The notes: generated by a model not told the origin, from the letters alone. A stretch of 64,000 nucleotides of DNA from [Flavobacterium] thermophilum (GCA_900450595.1 UGGS01000001.1:806001-870000); one strand, 5' to 3'. Shown: positions 25,778 through 34,005, numbered from the stretch's first letter. Made by a program: numbers and translations.

Positions 25778-26560
25778 ATGGCGGAATCTCCGCATTTGCT
25801 TGTTGAACGATCCCATTCAGTGTTATGGCTGACATTGAACCGCCCAGAGCGGCTTAACGCGTTCAGCCCCGATATGGTGGCCGGATTAACAGAAGAGATC
25901 GAACGCGCCGCTGTGGATGACGGTGTGCGGGCCATCGTCTTATCCGGCGCTGGGAGAGCGTTTTGCGCCGGCGGGGATGTGAAAACGATGGGACAGTCCA
26001 ACGCCCAGCAAGCCTACGATCATATCGGCCGACTCAATCGTCTTATTCTGGCCATGCAGCGATGCGAAAAACCGATCATCGCCGCCGTGCACGGATTTGC
26101 CGCCGGGGCGGGGTTTAACCTCGCGCTGGCCTGCGATTTCATCATTGCGGCGGATGACACTCAATTCATTTTAAGCTTTGCCAAAGTCGGGCTGGTGTCT
26201 GATGGCGGCGGATCGTATTGGCTGCCGCGGCTTGTCGGCCCACATTTGGCCAAACAACTGTTCTTTACCGCTGAGCCCATTTCGGCCCGCCGTTTGCATG
26301 AACTTGGCGTCTTAAGCGACGTCGTTCCGGCGGAAACACTGCGTGAGGCGGCCGAAACGATCGCGGTCAAGCTCGCCCAAGGACCGACGAAGGCGATCGG
26401 CCATCAAAAACGGCTCATCACCCATGCCATGACCGCTTCCCTTGAGGAGATACTCGAAGAAGAGCGGCTCGTTCAGGGGCTGATGGTGGAAACAGCTGAC
26501 CACCGGGAAGGCGTGGCGGCGTTTCAGGAAAAACGGGAGCCGGTGTTCAAGGGAAAGTAA
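25778..26560 (+). CDS. Enoyl-CoA hydratase/isomerase
   Basis: 260 residues, crotonase fold. Oxyanion-hole segments SGAGRAFCAGGDVKTMG and HGFAAGAGFNLALACDFIIAA. The usual catalytic glutamate after the second is replaced in the stretch FILSFAKVGLVSDGGGSYWLPRLVG, where Asp of SDGGGS holds the position used by hydrolases and isomerases of the PaaG type. This favours an isomerase or ring-opening role over simple hydration. Last gene of the three-gene palindrome-controlled operon. Confidence 0.88.
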   Translation: MAESPHLLVERSHSVLWLTLNRPERLNAFSPDMVAGLTEEIERAAVDDGVRAIVLSGAGRAFCAGGDVKTMGQSNAQQAYDHIGRLNRLILAMQRCEKPIIAAVHGFAAGAGFNLALACDFIIAADDTQFILSFAKVGLVSDGGGSYWLPRLVGPHLAKQLFFTAEPISARRLHELGVLSDVVPAETLREAAETIAVKLAQGPTKAIGHQKRLITHAMTASLEEILEEERLVQGLMVETADHREGVAAFQEKREPVFKGK

Positions 26561-26591
26561 CGGGCAGTACGGCCAATGGACGAATGAATGG

Positions 26592-26625
26592 AAAAGGTGT
26601 CCTGATTGATGCGGGACACCTTTTG
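26592..26625. terminator. Bidirectional terminator
   Basis: AAAAGGTGTCC / GGGACACCTTTT hairpin with T/A runs on both sides, between the enoyl-CoA hydratase gene and the convergent kinase gene. Confidence 0.88.
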
Positions 26626-26626
26626 A

Positions 26627-27463
26627 TTATTTCGCTTTTGGAACGACAGAGGAGAGCGGTTGGCGGCCGTCAAGCAGCCGGCTGATATCGATCATCAGTT
26701 GGTCGGCCGTTTCATATGGCCTCTCCAGCTGCAGCATTCTTCTCAATATCCGACAGGCGTGCGGCGACAATGCAAGCTCTTCTTCCCAGCTTTTTTCCTC
26801 ATCGCTTGTCGGTTCATAAGACGAGTACAATAAAAATAAGGTAAAGTGTCCAAGGGCATAGAAATCGCTTCGTGGATGCGGTTCGCGCCGCAGCCGCTTC
26901 TCAAGCGGGTCGTCATCGCGGAAATCCACCGGTTCGCCGATGCGGCAGGCCAAGCCGAAGTCGATGACAAACACCGTTCCATTGCGCCAGATGATGTTCG
27001 GGATGCGCAAATCGCGGTGGACAATCCCCAAAGTATGCAGGTGGCACACGACCATCAACACGTCGCGCAGCAGCTGGAACGCTGCCTGTTCCGTATACGT
27101 GACTCCCCGTTTGAAGATCAAGTCTTCCACGGTTTCTCCTTCGATGTACTCCATCACGAGATGCGGCTGTCCGCGCTCCACAAACCGATCATACAGCCTC
27201 GGAATTTGCGGATGGCGCAAACGGGCAAGCAGATCCGCTTCGCGCTGAAGCAAGCGGCGGCCGTCTTCGCCTTTTGTCCGCCGCGCCTGCTTGACGACGA
27301 CAAACCGCTTGGTATGGAGGTCGCGCCCTTTATAGGCGATGCCGTAGCTTCCCATCCCAAGCTCTTCGATGATTTCATAGCGGCCCAAAAGCACCTTCCC
27401 GCCCCGATGCGGCCGATCAACCCAGCGGGAGACGAACGGATGGCGTTCAAAAAACCGTTTCAT
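26627..27463 (-). CDS. Hanks-type Ser/Thr protein kinase (PrkD/YbdM-like)
   Basis: 278 residues, kinase domain only, no membrane or PASTA part. Gly-rich loop GMGSYGIAYKG, ATP-anchoring Lys in VVVKQ, Glu in the C helix, catalytic loop HRDLRIPNI and DFG in VIDFGLA. The catalytic loop has Arg where most Ser/Thr kinases have Lys (HRDLK), while Asp and Asn are kept. It resembles B. subtilis YbdM/PrkD. Its ATG overlaps the stop of an unusual His-rich 65-residue frame (TGATG), so the two are translated together. Targets unknown. Confidence 0.9.
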   Translation of the reverse strand: MKRFFERHPFVSRWVDRPHRGGKVLLGRYEIIEELGMGSYGIAYKGRDLHTKRFVVVKQARRTKGEDGRRLLQREADLLARLRHPQIPRLYDRFVERGQPHLVMEYIEGETVEDLIFKRGVTYTEQAAFQLLRDVLMVVCHLHTLGIVHRDLRIPNIIWRNGTVFVIDFGLACRIGEPVDFRDDDPLEKRLRREPHPRSDFYALGHFTLFLLYSSYEPTSDEEKSWEEELALSPHACRILRRMLQLERPYETADQLMIDISRLLDGRQPLSSVVPKAK

Positions 27464-27660
27464 CAGCTGCCGAAAAAGCTTGAGAAGAAGCTGCCGCTAT
27501 GATGTTTCTTTTTGTAGTGATGGTGCCCATACTGGGACGGGTGGTGATGCGAGTGATACGTCGGGTTGTAATAATGGTGGTCGCTGCTGCTGTAATGTTT
27601 ATGGTAGTGCGACGGATGATGGGGATGGCCGAAAAGGGATTTTAGCCATTTTTTCAACAT
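27463..27660 (-). CDS. His/Tyr-rich small protein coupled to the kinase
   Basis: 65 residues, 17 of them His and 7 Tyr. Layout: a short basic amphipathic N-terminus (MLKKWLKSLFG), a low-complexity middle of HH, HHH, HHY and PSHYH/PSQYG units, and a Phe/Ser-rich end (SGSFFSSFFGS). The His clusters could bind Zn, Ni or Cu; the Ser/Tyr content offers kinase targets. It precedes the kinase gene with a one-base overlap and has AAAGGAGCG before its ATG. Not recognised as a named family; function unknown. Confidence 0.65.
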   Translation of the reverse strand: MLKKWLKSLFGHPHHPSHYHKHYSSSDHHYYNPTYHSHHHPSQYGHHHYKKKHHSGSFFSSFFGS

Positions 27661-27733
27661 CGTGATCGCTCCTTTGCGATAGATTTATCTATATATACGA
27701 GGCAATGAGAGGGAGGTTTCAGATTCAAAGATG

Positions 27734-27767
27734 AAAAAGAAACCGCCAGGGGCATGAGCCCCCAGCG
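27734..27767 (-). terminator. topB terminator
   Basis: On the minus strand an imperfect GC hairpin (CGCTGGGGGC / GCCCCTGGCG) is followed by TTTCTTTTTC, 14 bases after the topB stop. Confidence 0.75.
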
Positions 27768-27780
27768 CCGTGCAGTAGTC

Positions 27781-29874
27781 TCATTCCTCTTTTTGGCTCA
27801 ATGCCTGCTTGAGCAGCTCTCCTAAACTGACCCCAAACGATTCGTTCGACGCGCTGTATTTTTTGAGAAGCGCCCGTTCGCTGCCTTTGGCGGCGATGCG
27901 TTTGGTCTCGTCCGCTTTTTCGACAATATTGCACGGGCGGCATTGGAAATAAAGTCCTGCCTTTCCTTCATGCATTTCCATGCGCCGGTGGCATTGCGGA
28001 CAACGGCGGTTCGACAGTTTCGGGTCGCGCCGGCGGCGGTAGCGGCATTGTAAGTTCGAGCAGACAAGCATCCGTCCGTCTTTCGTTTTCCGCTCTTTTA
28101 AAAGCGCGCCGCATTCTGGACACGTCAGATTCGTGAGGTTTGGCGCTTTGTATACCTGCTCGCTTTGCTTAATTTCGGCAACGAGTTGCTGCGTTTGCCG
28201 GCGGATGTTGGCCAAAAATTGTTGTGGATTTCCTTTCCCGCGGGCGATCGCCTCCAGCTCCCGCTCCCAGCGGGCGGTCAATTCCGGCGATTTCAGCTCT
28301 TCATTGACGAGCTCAATCAGCTGTTTCCCTTTTTTTGTCGGATAAAACCGTCCGTCTTTTCGCTCGACCACTTCGGTTTCAACCAGCCGTTCGATGATGT
28401 CCGCTCTTGTCGCTGGCGTGCCGAGCCCGTATTTCTCCATTTGCGCGAGCAAGTCAGCTTCCGAATAACGGGCAGGCGGTTCCGTGAACGATTGTTCCAG
28501 CTCAAGTTGCACTGATGGGAGCGTCTGGCCTTCCGCGAGATGCAACAACGTTGGTTGGGCCTTGTTGTCTTCTTTGCTGAGAACGGCTTGAAATCCGGCG
28601 TTGACAACCACCGTCTCCTTGGCGACAAACGTTTCGCCGCCGATGTCAAAGACGGCTGTCGTCGTTTCGGATTCATGCGGCGGGTAGAAAAGCGCCAAAA
28701 AACGGCGGGCGATGAGATCATACAGCTTGCGCTCATCAGTGGACAGCCTGCTAAGGTCGAGCCGCTCATCCGTTGGAACGATGGCGTGATGATCGGTTAC
28801 TTTGTCATCGTTAAATACCCGCTTGGCAGCTTTGGCTTTGCCTTTGGCGAGAAGCGGAACGATGACGTCCTCATAACCGGATTTCATCGCCAACAACCGC
28901 TCGGTCATCGTCGCTTCCATATCGCTTGGCAAATAACGCGAATCGGTGCGCGGGTACGTGACAAGCTTGTGTTGTTCGTACAGTCGCTGCAACACCGAGA
29001 GCGTCTTTTTCGCCGAAAAGCCAAACCGCTTGTTTGCGTCCCGCTGCAGTTCGGTCAAGTCATACGGCAGCGGGGCGGGCTCGCTTTTTCGTTTCCGTTT
29101 GATCGATGTGACGCGCGCCGGCTGACCGTCAAGGCGGGCGTGCAGCTGCTTCGCTTCGTCTTGGTCAAACAGACGATGTCCGCCATGCCGCTCCCATACG
29201 GCTGTGATGGACCCGATCTTGGCCCGAATTGTCCAATATGGCACGGGAACGAACGATTGGATCTCGCGTTCGCGCTCGATGATCATCGCAAGCGTCGGCG
29301 TCTGCACCCGCCCGGCTGAGAGCGGATCGTTGTATTTGGTCGTCAAGGCGCGCGAGACGTTTAACCCAATCAACCAGTCGGCTTCCGCGCGGCAGACGGC
29401 CGATTGATACAGGCGTTCAAACTGCACCCCGGGCTTGAGTTGGCGGAAGCCGTCGCGGATGGCGCGGTCGGTTTGCGACGAAATCCATAGCCGCCAAATC
29501 GGCTTCGTCCAACTGATCATCTCTAAAATCCAGCGCGCCACCAGTTCCCCCTCGCGGCCCGCGTCGGTCGCGATGATGACATCTTTCACATCCGGTCGTT
29601 TCGCCAACCGTTCAATGGCGCGAAACTGGTGGCTTGTTTGCCGAATGACTTTCAAGCCCATTTTCTTTGGGATGATCGGCAAGTCCTCCAGCCGCCATGT
29701 TTCGTATTTTCGGTCGTAGTCTTCCGGCATCTTCAGCTCCACTAAATGGCCGAGTGCCCAGGTGACAATGTGCTGCTTTCCTTCAAAATAATGTTTATGT
29801 GCTTGCTTGCAGCCGAGCACGCGGGCGATGTCGCGGGCGACGCTCGGCTTTTCCGCTAACACGAGCGATTTCAT
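27781..29874 (-). CDS. topB: DNA topoisomerase III
   Basis: 697 residues, type IA topoisomerase. TOPRIM domain at the start (LAEKPSVARDIARVLG, DVIIATDAGREGELVARWIL with the acidic DxD-type metal site). Active-site Tyr region is KLVTYPRTDSRYLP. The C-terminus carries zinc-ribbon elements (CPECG... CSNLQC and CPQCHRRM...CRPC). It relaxes and decatenates single-stranded DNA regions during replication and recombination. Length and domain order match B. subtilis TopB. Monocistronic, with a terminator directly downstream. Confidence 0.95.
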   Translation of the reverse strand: MKSLVLAEKPSVARDIARVLGCKQAHKHYFEGKQHIVTWALGHLVELKMPEDYDRKYETWRLEDLPIIPKKMGLKVIRQTSHQFRAIERLAKRPDVKDVIIATDAGREGELVARWILEMISWTKPIWRLWISSQTDRAIRDGFRQLKPGVQFERLYQSAVCRAEADWLIGLNVSRALTTKYNDPLSAGRVQTPTLAMIIEREREIQSFVPVPYWTIRAKIGSITAVWERHGGHRLFDQDEAKQLHARLDGQPARVTSIKRKRKSEPAPLPYDLTELQRDANKRFGFSAKKTLSVLQRLYEQHKLVTYPRTDSRYLPSDMEATMTERLLAMKSGYEDVIVPLLAKGKAKAAKRVFNDDKVTDHHAIVPTDERLDLSRLSTDERKLYDLIARRFLALFYPPHESETTTAVFDIGGETFVAKETVVVNAGFQAVLSKEDNKAQPTLLHLAEGQTLPSVQLELEQSFTEPPARYSEADLLAQMEKYGLGTPATRADIIERLVETEVVERKDGRFYPTKKGKQLIELVNEELKSPELTARWERELEAIARGKGNPQQFLANIRRQTQQLVAEIKQSEQVYKAPNLTNLTCPECGALLKERKTKDGRMLVCSNLQCRYRRRRDPKLSNRRCPQCHRRMEMHEGKAGLYFQCRPCNIVEKADETKRIAAKGSERALLKKYSASNESFGVSLGELLKQALSQKEE

Positions 29875-30006
29875 CGATAAACCCCTTTCTGTCGTCTCTA
29901 CATGAGCATAGTCTGCTTCTTAAGTATAAAGGAAGAAGGAAAAAGACGCATCCGTCAAGGTTTGTCTCCTTGGCGGGACAAGACGCCTTGGCGTGGCGCA
30001 AAGCTG

Positions 30007-30042
30007 CATCTCCACACTTTCTGCACATTTGCCAAATAAAAT
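30007..30042 (+). promoter_or_regulatory. Direct-repeat box and promoter of the two-component operon
   Basis: CATCTCCACA, 3 nt, TCTGCACA, 2 nt, TG at 30007-30031, then TAAAAT (30037-30042) nine bases after the second half. The same arrangement, 20 of 25 bases fixed and equal spacing to the -10, occurs at 33379-33414 before ydhK. The repeated TCCACA/TGCACA units are 11 bases apart, one helical turn, as for OmpR-family response regulators. Confidence 0.6.
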
Positions 30043-30090
30043 AGTAAAATTGAAATGACACTCGGACTTGATGGATGAGGAGAGGAATCC

Positions 30091-30561
30091 GTGCGAAAAC
30101 TGTCACGGAAACTCGGAATGCTTTGTTCGTTTTTGACAAAATTGTGTGAAAAACTGCGCCCCGCGTTTCAGGAAAAATCGTTGTCGCTTGTGTGCCAGTG
30201 CCCCGGTTCGGTCATGGCTGCGATTGATCGGCAGCGGTTCGAGCAAGTGATGATCAATGTGCTTGACAATGCACGAAAGTACGCGTTTTCTGGCACGACG
30301 GTGGCCGTCGCCGTTCACCTTCAAAAGCAAGGAATCGTCATTGCCGTATCCGATGAAGGAACCGGCATTCCGCCGGAAGATGTGCCCCGGATTTTCGAGC
30401 GGTTTTATCGGGTTGACAAATCGCGGTCGCGGACAAGCGGCGGGACCGGACTCGGTTTGGCGATTGCCAAAGAAATCGTCGAGGCGCACGGGGGAACGAT
30501 CGCTGCTCGAAGCGAACAAGGAAAAGGAACGACCATCCTCATTACGCTGCCGGAGGGATAA
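30091..30561 (+). pseudogene. Sensor histidine kinase with internal deletion
   Basis: 156 codons from a GTG with a good GAGGAGAGG ribosome site. The first about 17 residues (MRKLSRKLGMLCSFLTK) look like the start of a kinase running into its first membrane helix. From KLCEKLRPAFQEKSLSLVC on, it is the end of the DHp-ATPase linker and the whole ATPase domain: N box NVLDNARKYA, G1 DEGTGIPPED, F box FERFYRVDKSRSRTSGG, G2 GTGLGLAIAKEI. Sensor, HAMP and the phospho-accepting His are absent. This reads as an in-frame deletion of a full kinase gene. It could still encode an ATPase-domain fragment. It overlaps the regulator gene by one base. Confidence 0.75.
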
Positions 30562-31244
30562 TGATGTATACCTTGCTGTTGGTTGATGATGAAGAGCGGA
30601 TGCTTGATTTATTGGAATTGTATTTAGCGCCGAACGGCTACCGCTGCGTGAAACGGCGTTCGGGGGCGGAAGCCATTGACTATTTGCGGCGCCATCATGC
30701 CGATTTGGTGCTGCTTGATGTCATGATGCCAGAACTCGACGGATGGGAAACGTGCCGCCGCATCCGATCGTTTTCGAATGTGCCGATCATGATGGTCACC
30801 GCTCGCGATGAGACGGCGGATATTGTCCAAGGATTGAAAATCGGAGCAGACGATTATGTGACGAAACCGTTTGACGAGGCGGAACTGCTTGCTCGCATTG
30901 AAGCGGTGCTGCGCCGTACAGCTGGCGGTCGTTCCGCCATTCGCGCGGCCGGGCTTGTATGGGACGAAGAGGAACATACGGTCCGCTACGAAGATAAGCC
31001 GATTGCGTTGACGCCGAAAGAATTTGCCATTTTGGGGCTGCTGTTAAAGCACCCGAATCAGGTGTTCAGCCGCGGGCAAATCATCGCATCGCTATGGGGC
31101 TATCTCGCTGATACGGAAGAGAGGACCGTTGACTCCCACATGAAAAACATCCGCGAAAAATTGCGGAAAGCGGGGTTCCCAGTGGACGAATATTTGCAGA
31201 CGGTCTGGGGCGTCGGCTACAAATGGGAAGGGCGCAAGTCATAA
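30561..31244 (+). CDS. OmpR/PhoB-family response regulator
   Basis: 227 residues. Receiver domain 1-115 with the acidic pair VDDEE, phospho-acceptor Asp in VLLDVMMPELDGW, Thr in MMVTARD and Lys in DYVTKPF. Winged-helix DNA-binding domain 130-225 (LTPKEFAILGLLLKHP, TVDSHMKNIREKL, TVWGVGYKW). The receiver looks intact although the neighbouring kinase has lost its sensor and phospho-accepting His, so it must be phosphorylated by another source or act unphosphorylated. Likely targets are its own promoter and ydhK, which share a direct-repeat box. Confidence 0.92.
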   Translation: MMYTLLLVDDEERMLDLLELYLAPNGYRCVKRRSGAEAIDYLRRHHADLVLLDVMMPELDGWETCRRIRSFSNVPIMMVTARDETADIVQGLKIGADDYVTKPFDEAELLARIEAVLRRTAGGRSAIRAAGLVWDEEEHTVRYEDKPIALTPKEFAILGLLLKHPNQVFSRGQIIASLWGYLADTEERTVDSHMKNIREKLRKAGFPVDEYLQTVWGVGYKWEGRKS

Positions 31245-31275
31245 CCATTTTCGGAAAGAGAGGCGTTTGGGTCAA

Positions 31276-31391
31276 ATGGAAGAACGGATGATTGAGTTCC
31301 TTCAAGCATACGGCGGAGCGGCGTACTTCTTGAGTCTAGCCTGCAATGTGGTGATCAGCGTGCTCGGAGTCGTCCCAAGCGCCTTTTTAAC
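31276..31391 (+). pseudogene. VTT/DedA-like membrane protein, 5' part (split by TnpB element)
   Basis: ATG start, then EERMIEFLQAYGGAAYFLS and a first membrane segment ending VVPSAFLT at the insertion point. The frame resumes exactly at 32871 when the element 31392-32870 is removed (...SAFLT + AANLTVFG...). The whole would be about 185 residues. It follows the response-regulator gene, so the intact gene was probably in the same operon. Confidence 0.85.
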
Positions 31392-32870
31392 ATAAATTAG
31401 CCAGAAGTCCTCCACCTCTATAGGTGGGGGATGAATGGCGTTCGGTTTTTCTGTTTTTCTCTTTCTTTTTTGGATGACAATAGAATACAATAAACATAGG
31501 AGGTGAAACCATGTATCGAACGCTGAAAACCCGTTTTCGGGCAAAGAAAGAAGTTATCCAAAAACTATTTGAATGCAATCGCATCTCCGCAGAAGTTTGG
31601 AACGAATGCATTCGTTTGGCAAAAGAACATCATTTGAAAACAGGAAAATGGATAACCAAAACGGAACTGCAAAAAGCAACAAAAGGTCGTTTTCCTATCC
31701 ACAGCCAAAGCATCCAAGCCGTTGTGCATAAATATATCTTTGCCCGTGATGGGGCAAAAGAAGCACGGAAAAAAGGGGAAAAAATCAAATATCCATACAA
31801 AAAGAAAAAACACTTCAACACGAAATGGGCAAAAGATGGATTTGTTTTGCGTGAAGACGGAACGTTGGAACTGTCGCTAGGAATTTGGAATCGAAAAAGA
31901 CAATCTCCTTTGGTGGTGAAAATGGATAAAGAACAAATTCCAAAGGGTCAAGTGAAAGAAATCGAGTTGGTCTATGACCGTGGTTTGTGGCTTTGTTTAT
32001 CGTATGAAGATGGAAAAGAACCAAAAGAGAATAAAAATCAAAACCGTGTCGCTATTGACTCAGGGGAAATTCACACCATCGCAGCCGTTTGTGAAAATGG
32101 GGAAAGCCTCATTATCACAGGACGAAAAATAAGAAGCATTCATCGGTTGAGAAACAAAAAATTAAAAGAACTTCAAAAGTTGATGTCCCGTTGCAAAAAA
32201 GGTTCCAAACAATGGAAAAAGTACAATCGGGCGAAACAATACGTATTAAGTAAGAGTGAAGTGCAACTCAAAGATGCGTTGCATAAAACCACGAGACAAT
32301 TTGTTCGTTGGTGTTTGGAAAACCAAGTGAAAGAAGTGGTCATTGGGGATGTCGAAGGAGTGCAACGGAACACGAAAAAGAAACGAAACAAAAAGACCAA
32401 TCAGAAATTATCCAATTGGTCGTTTGGAAAACTATTTGATTATCTCAAATACAAATTGAATGCCGAAGGCATTGAAATAGAGAAAAAAGATGAAAGTTAC
32501 ACATCGCAAACATGCCCTGTTTGCGGGAAGAAGAATACATCTTCTTCTAGAAATTATACATGTCAATGCGGATACAAACAACACCGTGATATCCATGGGG
32601 CAATGAATTTATTTGCCAAAGTATATTATGGCGAAATTCGCCCGTTGGAATTTACGGTCAAACCGTTTACGTATCGACGGATTGCATAAGCAAGAAGTCG
32701 TAGATGGCGAGTTCCCGCCCATGAGTATCGATGATACTCATGTTGCCTGTCGTTCCCAACGAGACCGATGCCAGGCGTTGCCTGCAGATAGGCTGCCAAC
32801 CAGTCTATCGTGCATCCACCCCGAAGGGAAAACAGGAAACTCCTACTTCTGTAAGTAGGAGAGGTTCATC
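31392..32870 (+). mobile_element. IS200/IS605-group (IS1341-type) element with tnpB only
   Basis: The left end begins after target TTTAAC (31386-31391) and carries a subterminal hairpin CCTCCACCT/AGGTGGGGG. The right end has a hairpin CTCCTACTT/AAGTAGGAG and finishes GGTTCATC at 32870. There is no target duplication, as expected for this group. No tnpA is present, so it moves only with help in trans. Removing it restores the interrupted VTT reading frame without loss or gain of a base. Confidence 0.88.
31511..32689 (+). CDS. tnpB: TnpB RNA-guided nuclease
   Basis: 392 residues, apparently complete. N-terminal WED/REC-type part (YRTLKTRFRAKKEVIQKL). The split RuvC site keeps its three acids: Asp in RVAIDSGEIHT, Glu in VIGDVEGVQ, Asp in HRDIHGAMNLF. 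A zinc finger CPVCGKK...CQCG lies between the last two. The first motif has DSGE in place of the usual DLGI, a visible change near the catalytic Asp. The family cuts DNA next to a TAM using a guide RNA from the element's right end. Lower GC than the neighbours. AGGAGG precedes the ATG. Confidence 0.93.
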   Translation: MYRTLKTRFRAKKEVIQKLFECNRISAEVWNECIRLAKEHHLKTGKWITKTELQKATKGRFPIHSQSIQAVVHKYIFARDGAKEARKKGEKIKYPYKKKKHFNTKWAKDGFVLREDGTLELSLGIWNRKRQSPLVVKMDKEQIPKGQVKEIELVYDRGLWLCLSYEDGKEPKENKNQNRVAIDSGEIHTIAAVCENGESLIITGRKIRSIHRLRNKKLKELQKLMSRCKKGSKQWKKYNRAKQYVLSKSEVQLKDALHKTTRQFVRWCLENQVKEVVIGDVEGVQRNTKKKRNKKTNQKLSNWSFGKLFDYLKYKLNAEGIEIEKKDESYTSQTCPVCGKKNTSSSRNYTCQCGYKQHRDIHGAMNLFAKVYYGEIRPLEFTVKPFTYRRIA

Positions 32871-32890
32871 TGCCGCCAATTTGACCGTTT
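32690..32890 (+). ncRNA. Candidate omega (right-end) RNA with guide
   Basis: The 181 bases between tnpB and the element end are rich in hairpins (for example GAGTATC/GATACTC and CTCCTACTT/AAGTAGGAG). They match the position of the TnpB guide-RNA scaffold in IS605-group elements. The guide would be the flanking host DNA starting at 32871 (TGCCGCCAATTTGACCGTTT). Boundaries are estimated. Confidence 0.65.
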
Positions 32891-33312
32891 TCGGATTTTG
32901 GTCCGGCTTTTGGGTGTCGTTTGCCGGCGAGGCGATCGGAGCGGTCGTCTCGTTTGTCTTGTATCGAAAAGGACTTCGCCGATGGAGCCAAACCACATGG
33001 CTTTCCCATCCCAAGGTGAAGCCGTTGCTTCATGCCAGTGGCAAGGAGGCGTTTGGGCTTATTTTCGCGCTTCGACTGTTGCCGTTTGTGCCATCCGGGG
33101 CGGTGACGTTCGTTGCTGCCATCGGCCGCACGTCTCTTCTCGTGTTTGCAACGGCTAGCTCGCTCGGCAAGCTCCCGGCTTTATGGATGGAAGCGTATGC
33201 CGTCCATCAATTCCTCGAGGCCGCCTGGGCGGGCAAACTGATGCTCGCTGTTGCATCGATCGTTCTTTTGTGTTTCGTCTGGCGAAAGATAGGGCAAAAA
33301 GCAGCGGGGTGA
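32871..33312 (+). pseudogene. VTT/DedA-like membrane protein, 3' part
   Basis: Continuation of the frame broken at 31391. It reads AANLTVFGFWSGFWVSFAGEA, then GLIFALRLLPFVPSGAVTFVAA, the hallmark of the SNARE-associated/VTT domain (FxRxxPxxP-type), and two further hydrophobic segments. Sequence quality is good and no other lesion is seen, so the gene was inactivated by the insertion alone and recently enough to stay clean. Confidence 0.85.
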
Positions 33313-33378
33313 AACAGCCCCCGCCCAAAAGGACAGTCAGCCTAGGCGCCATACGGCCTTTAGCGGCAAATCCAAGGC

Positions 33379-33414
33379 CATCTCCACAAAATCTGCACAA
33401 ATGTCTGGTATGCT
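33379..33414 (+). promoter_or_regulatory. Direct-repeat box and promoter of ydhK
   Basis: CATCTCCACA, 3 nt, TCTGCACA, 2 nt, TG at 33379-33403, with TATGCT (33409-33414) nine bases after the second half. Same composition and spacing as at 30007 in front of the two-component genes, and no -35 consensus, as expected for an activator-dependent promoter. Confidence 0.6.
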
Positions 33415-33438
33415 AACAAGGCAAGGAGGGTGAAAACG

Positions 33439-34005
33439 ATGAAAAACTGGAAAATGTTATTGGGAACAACTTCAGTTATGGCAGCGCTCTTGCTATCCGC
33501 CTGCACCGGTGCCAACGACAACAAAGCGCCAAAGGAAAATACGGCTTCTCACACCGGTCATGAGGGAATGAACCACTCGGGTTCAGGAGAGGTGCCGGCT
33601 GGATTGAAGGAAGCGAAACAACCAAAGTATCCGGTTGGAAGCCAAGTCATCATCCATGCCGACCATATGCCGGGAATGGATGGAGTCAAGGCGACTGTCA
33701 CCGGTGCCTTTGACACGATCGTCTATACGGTCACATACACCCCAACTACAGGCGGGGACCCAGTGAAAAACCATAAATGGGTCATTCACGAAGAAATCGA
33801 AAACGCCGGAGACAAACCGTTCCAGCCGGGCGATGAAGTCGTCTTGAATGCCGATCACATGGAAGGGATGAAAGGGGCCAAAGCAGTCATTGATTCGGCG
33901 AAACAAACGACGGTGTATATGGTCGATTACATCGATACGGAAACTGGTCAAAAAGTGACCAACCACAAATGGGTGACCGAAGACGAGCTGTCGCCGGCCA
34001 ACTAA
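33439..34005 (+). CDS. YdhK-family (DUF1541) lipoprotein
   Basis: 188 residues. Lipoprotein signal with lipobox LSAC, a His/Gly/Ser linker (SHTGHEGMNHSGSG), and two tandem DUF1541 repeats (VIIHADHMPGMDGVKATVTGAFDT and VVLNADHMEGMKGAKAVIDSAKQT), each ending NHKWV. The ADHM(P/E)GM and MNHSG motifs are Met/His-rich and could bind copper; that is inference. AAGGAGGG nine bases before the ATG. It likely belongs to the regulon of the response regulator at 30561. Confidence 0.88.
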   Translation: MKNWKMLLGTTSVMAALLLSACTGANDNKAPKENTASHTGHEGMNHSGSGEVPAGLKEAKQPKYPVGSQVIIHADHMPGMDGVKATVTGAFDTIVYTVTYTPTTGGDPVKNHKWVIHEEIENAGDKPFQPGDEVVLNADHMEGMKGAKAVIDSAKQTTVYMVDYIDTETGQKVTNHKWVTEDELSPAN

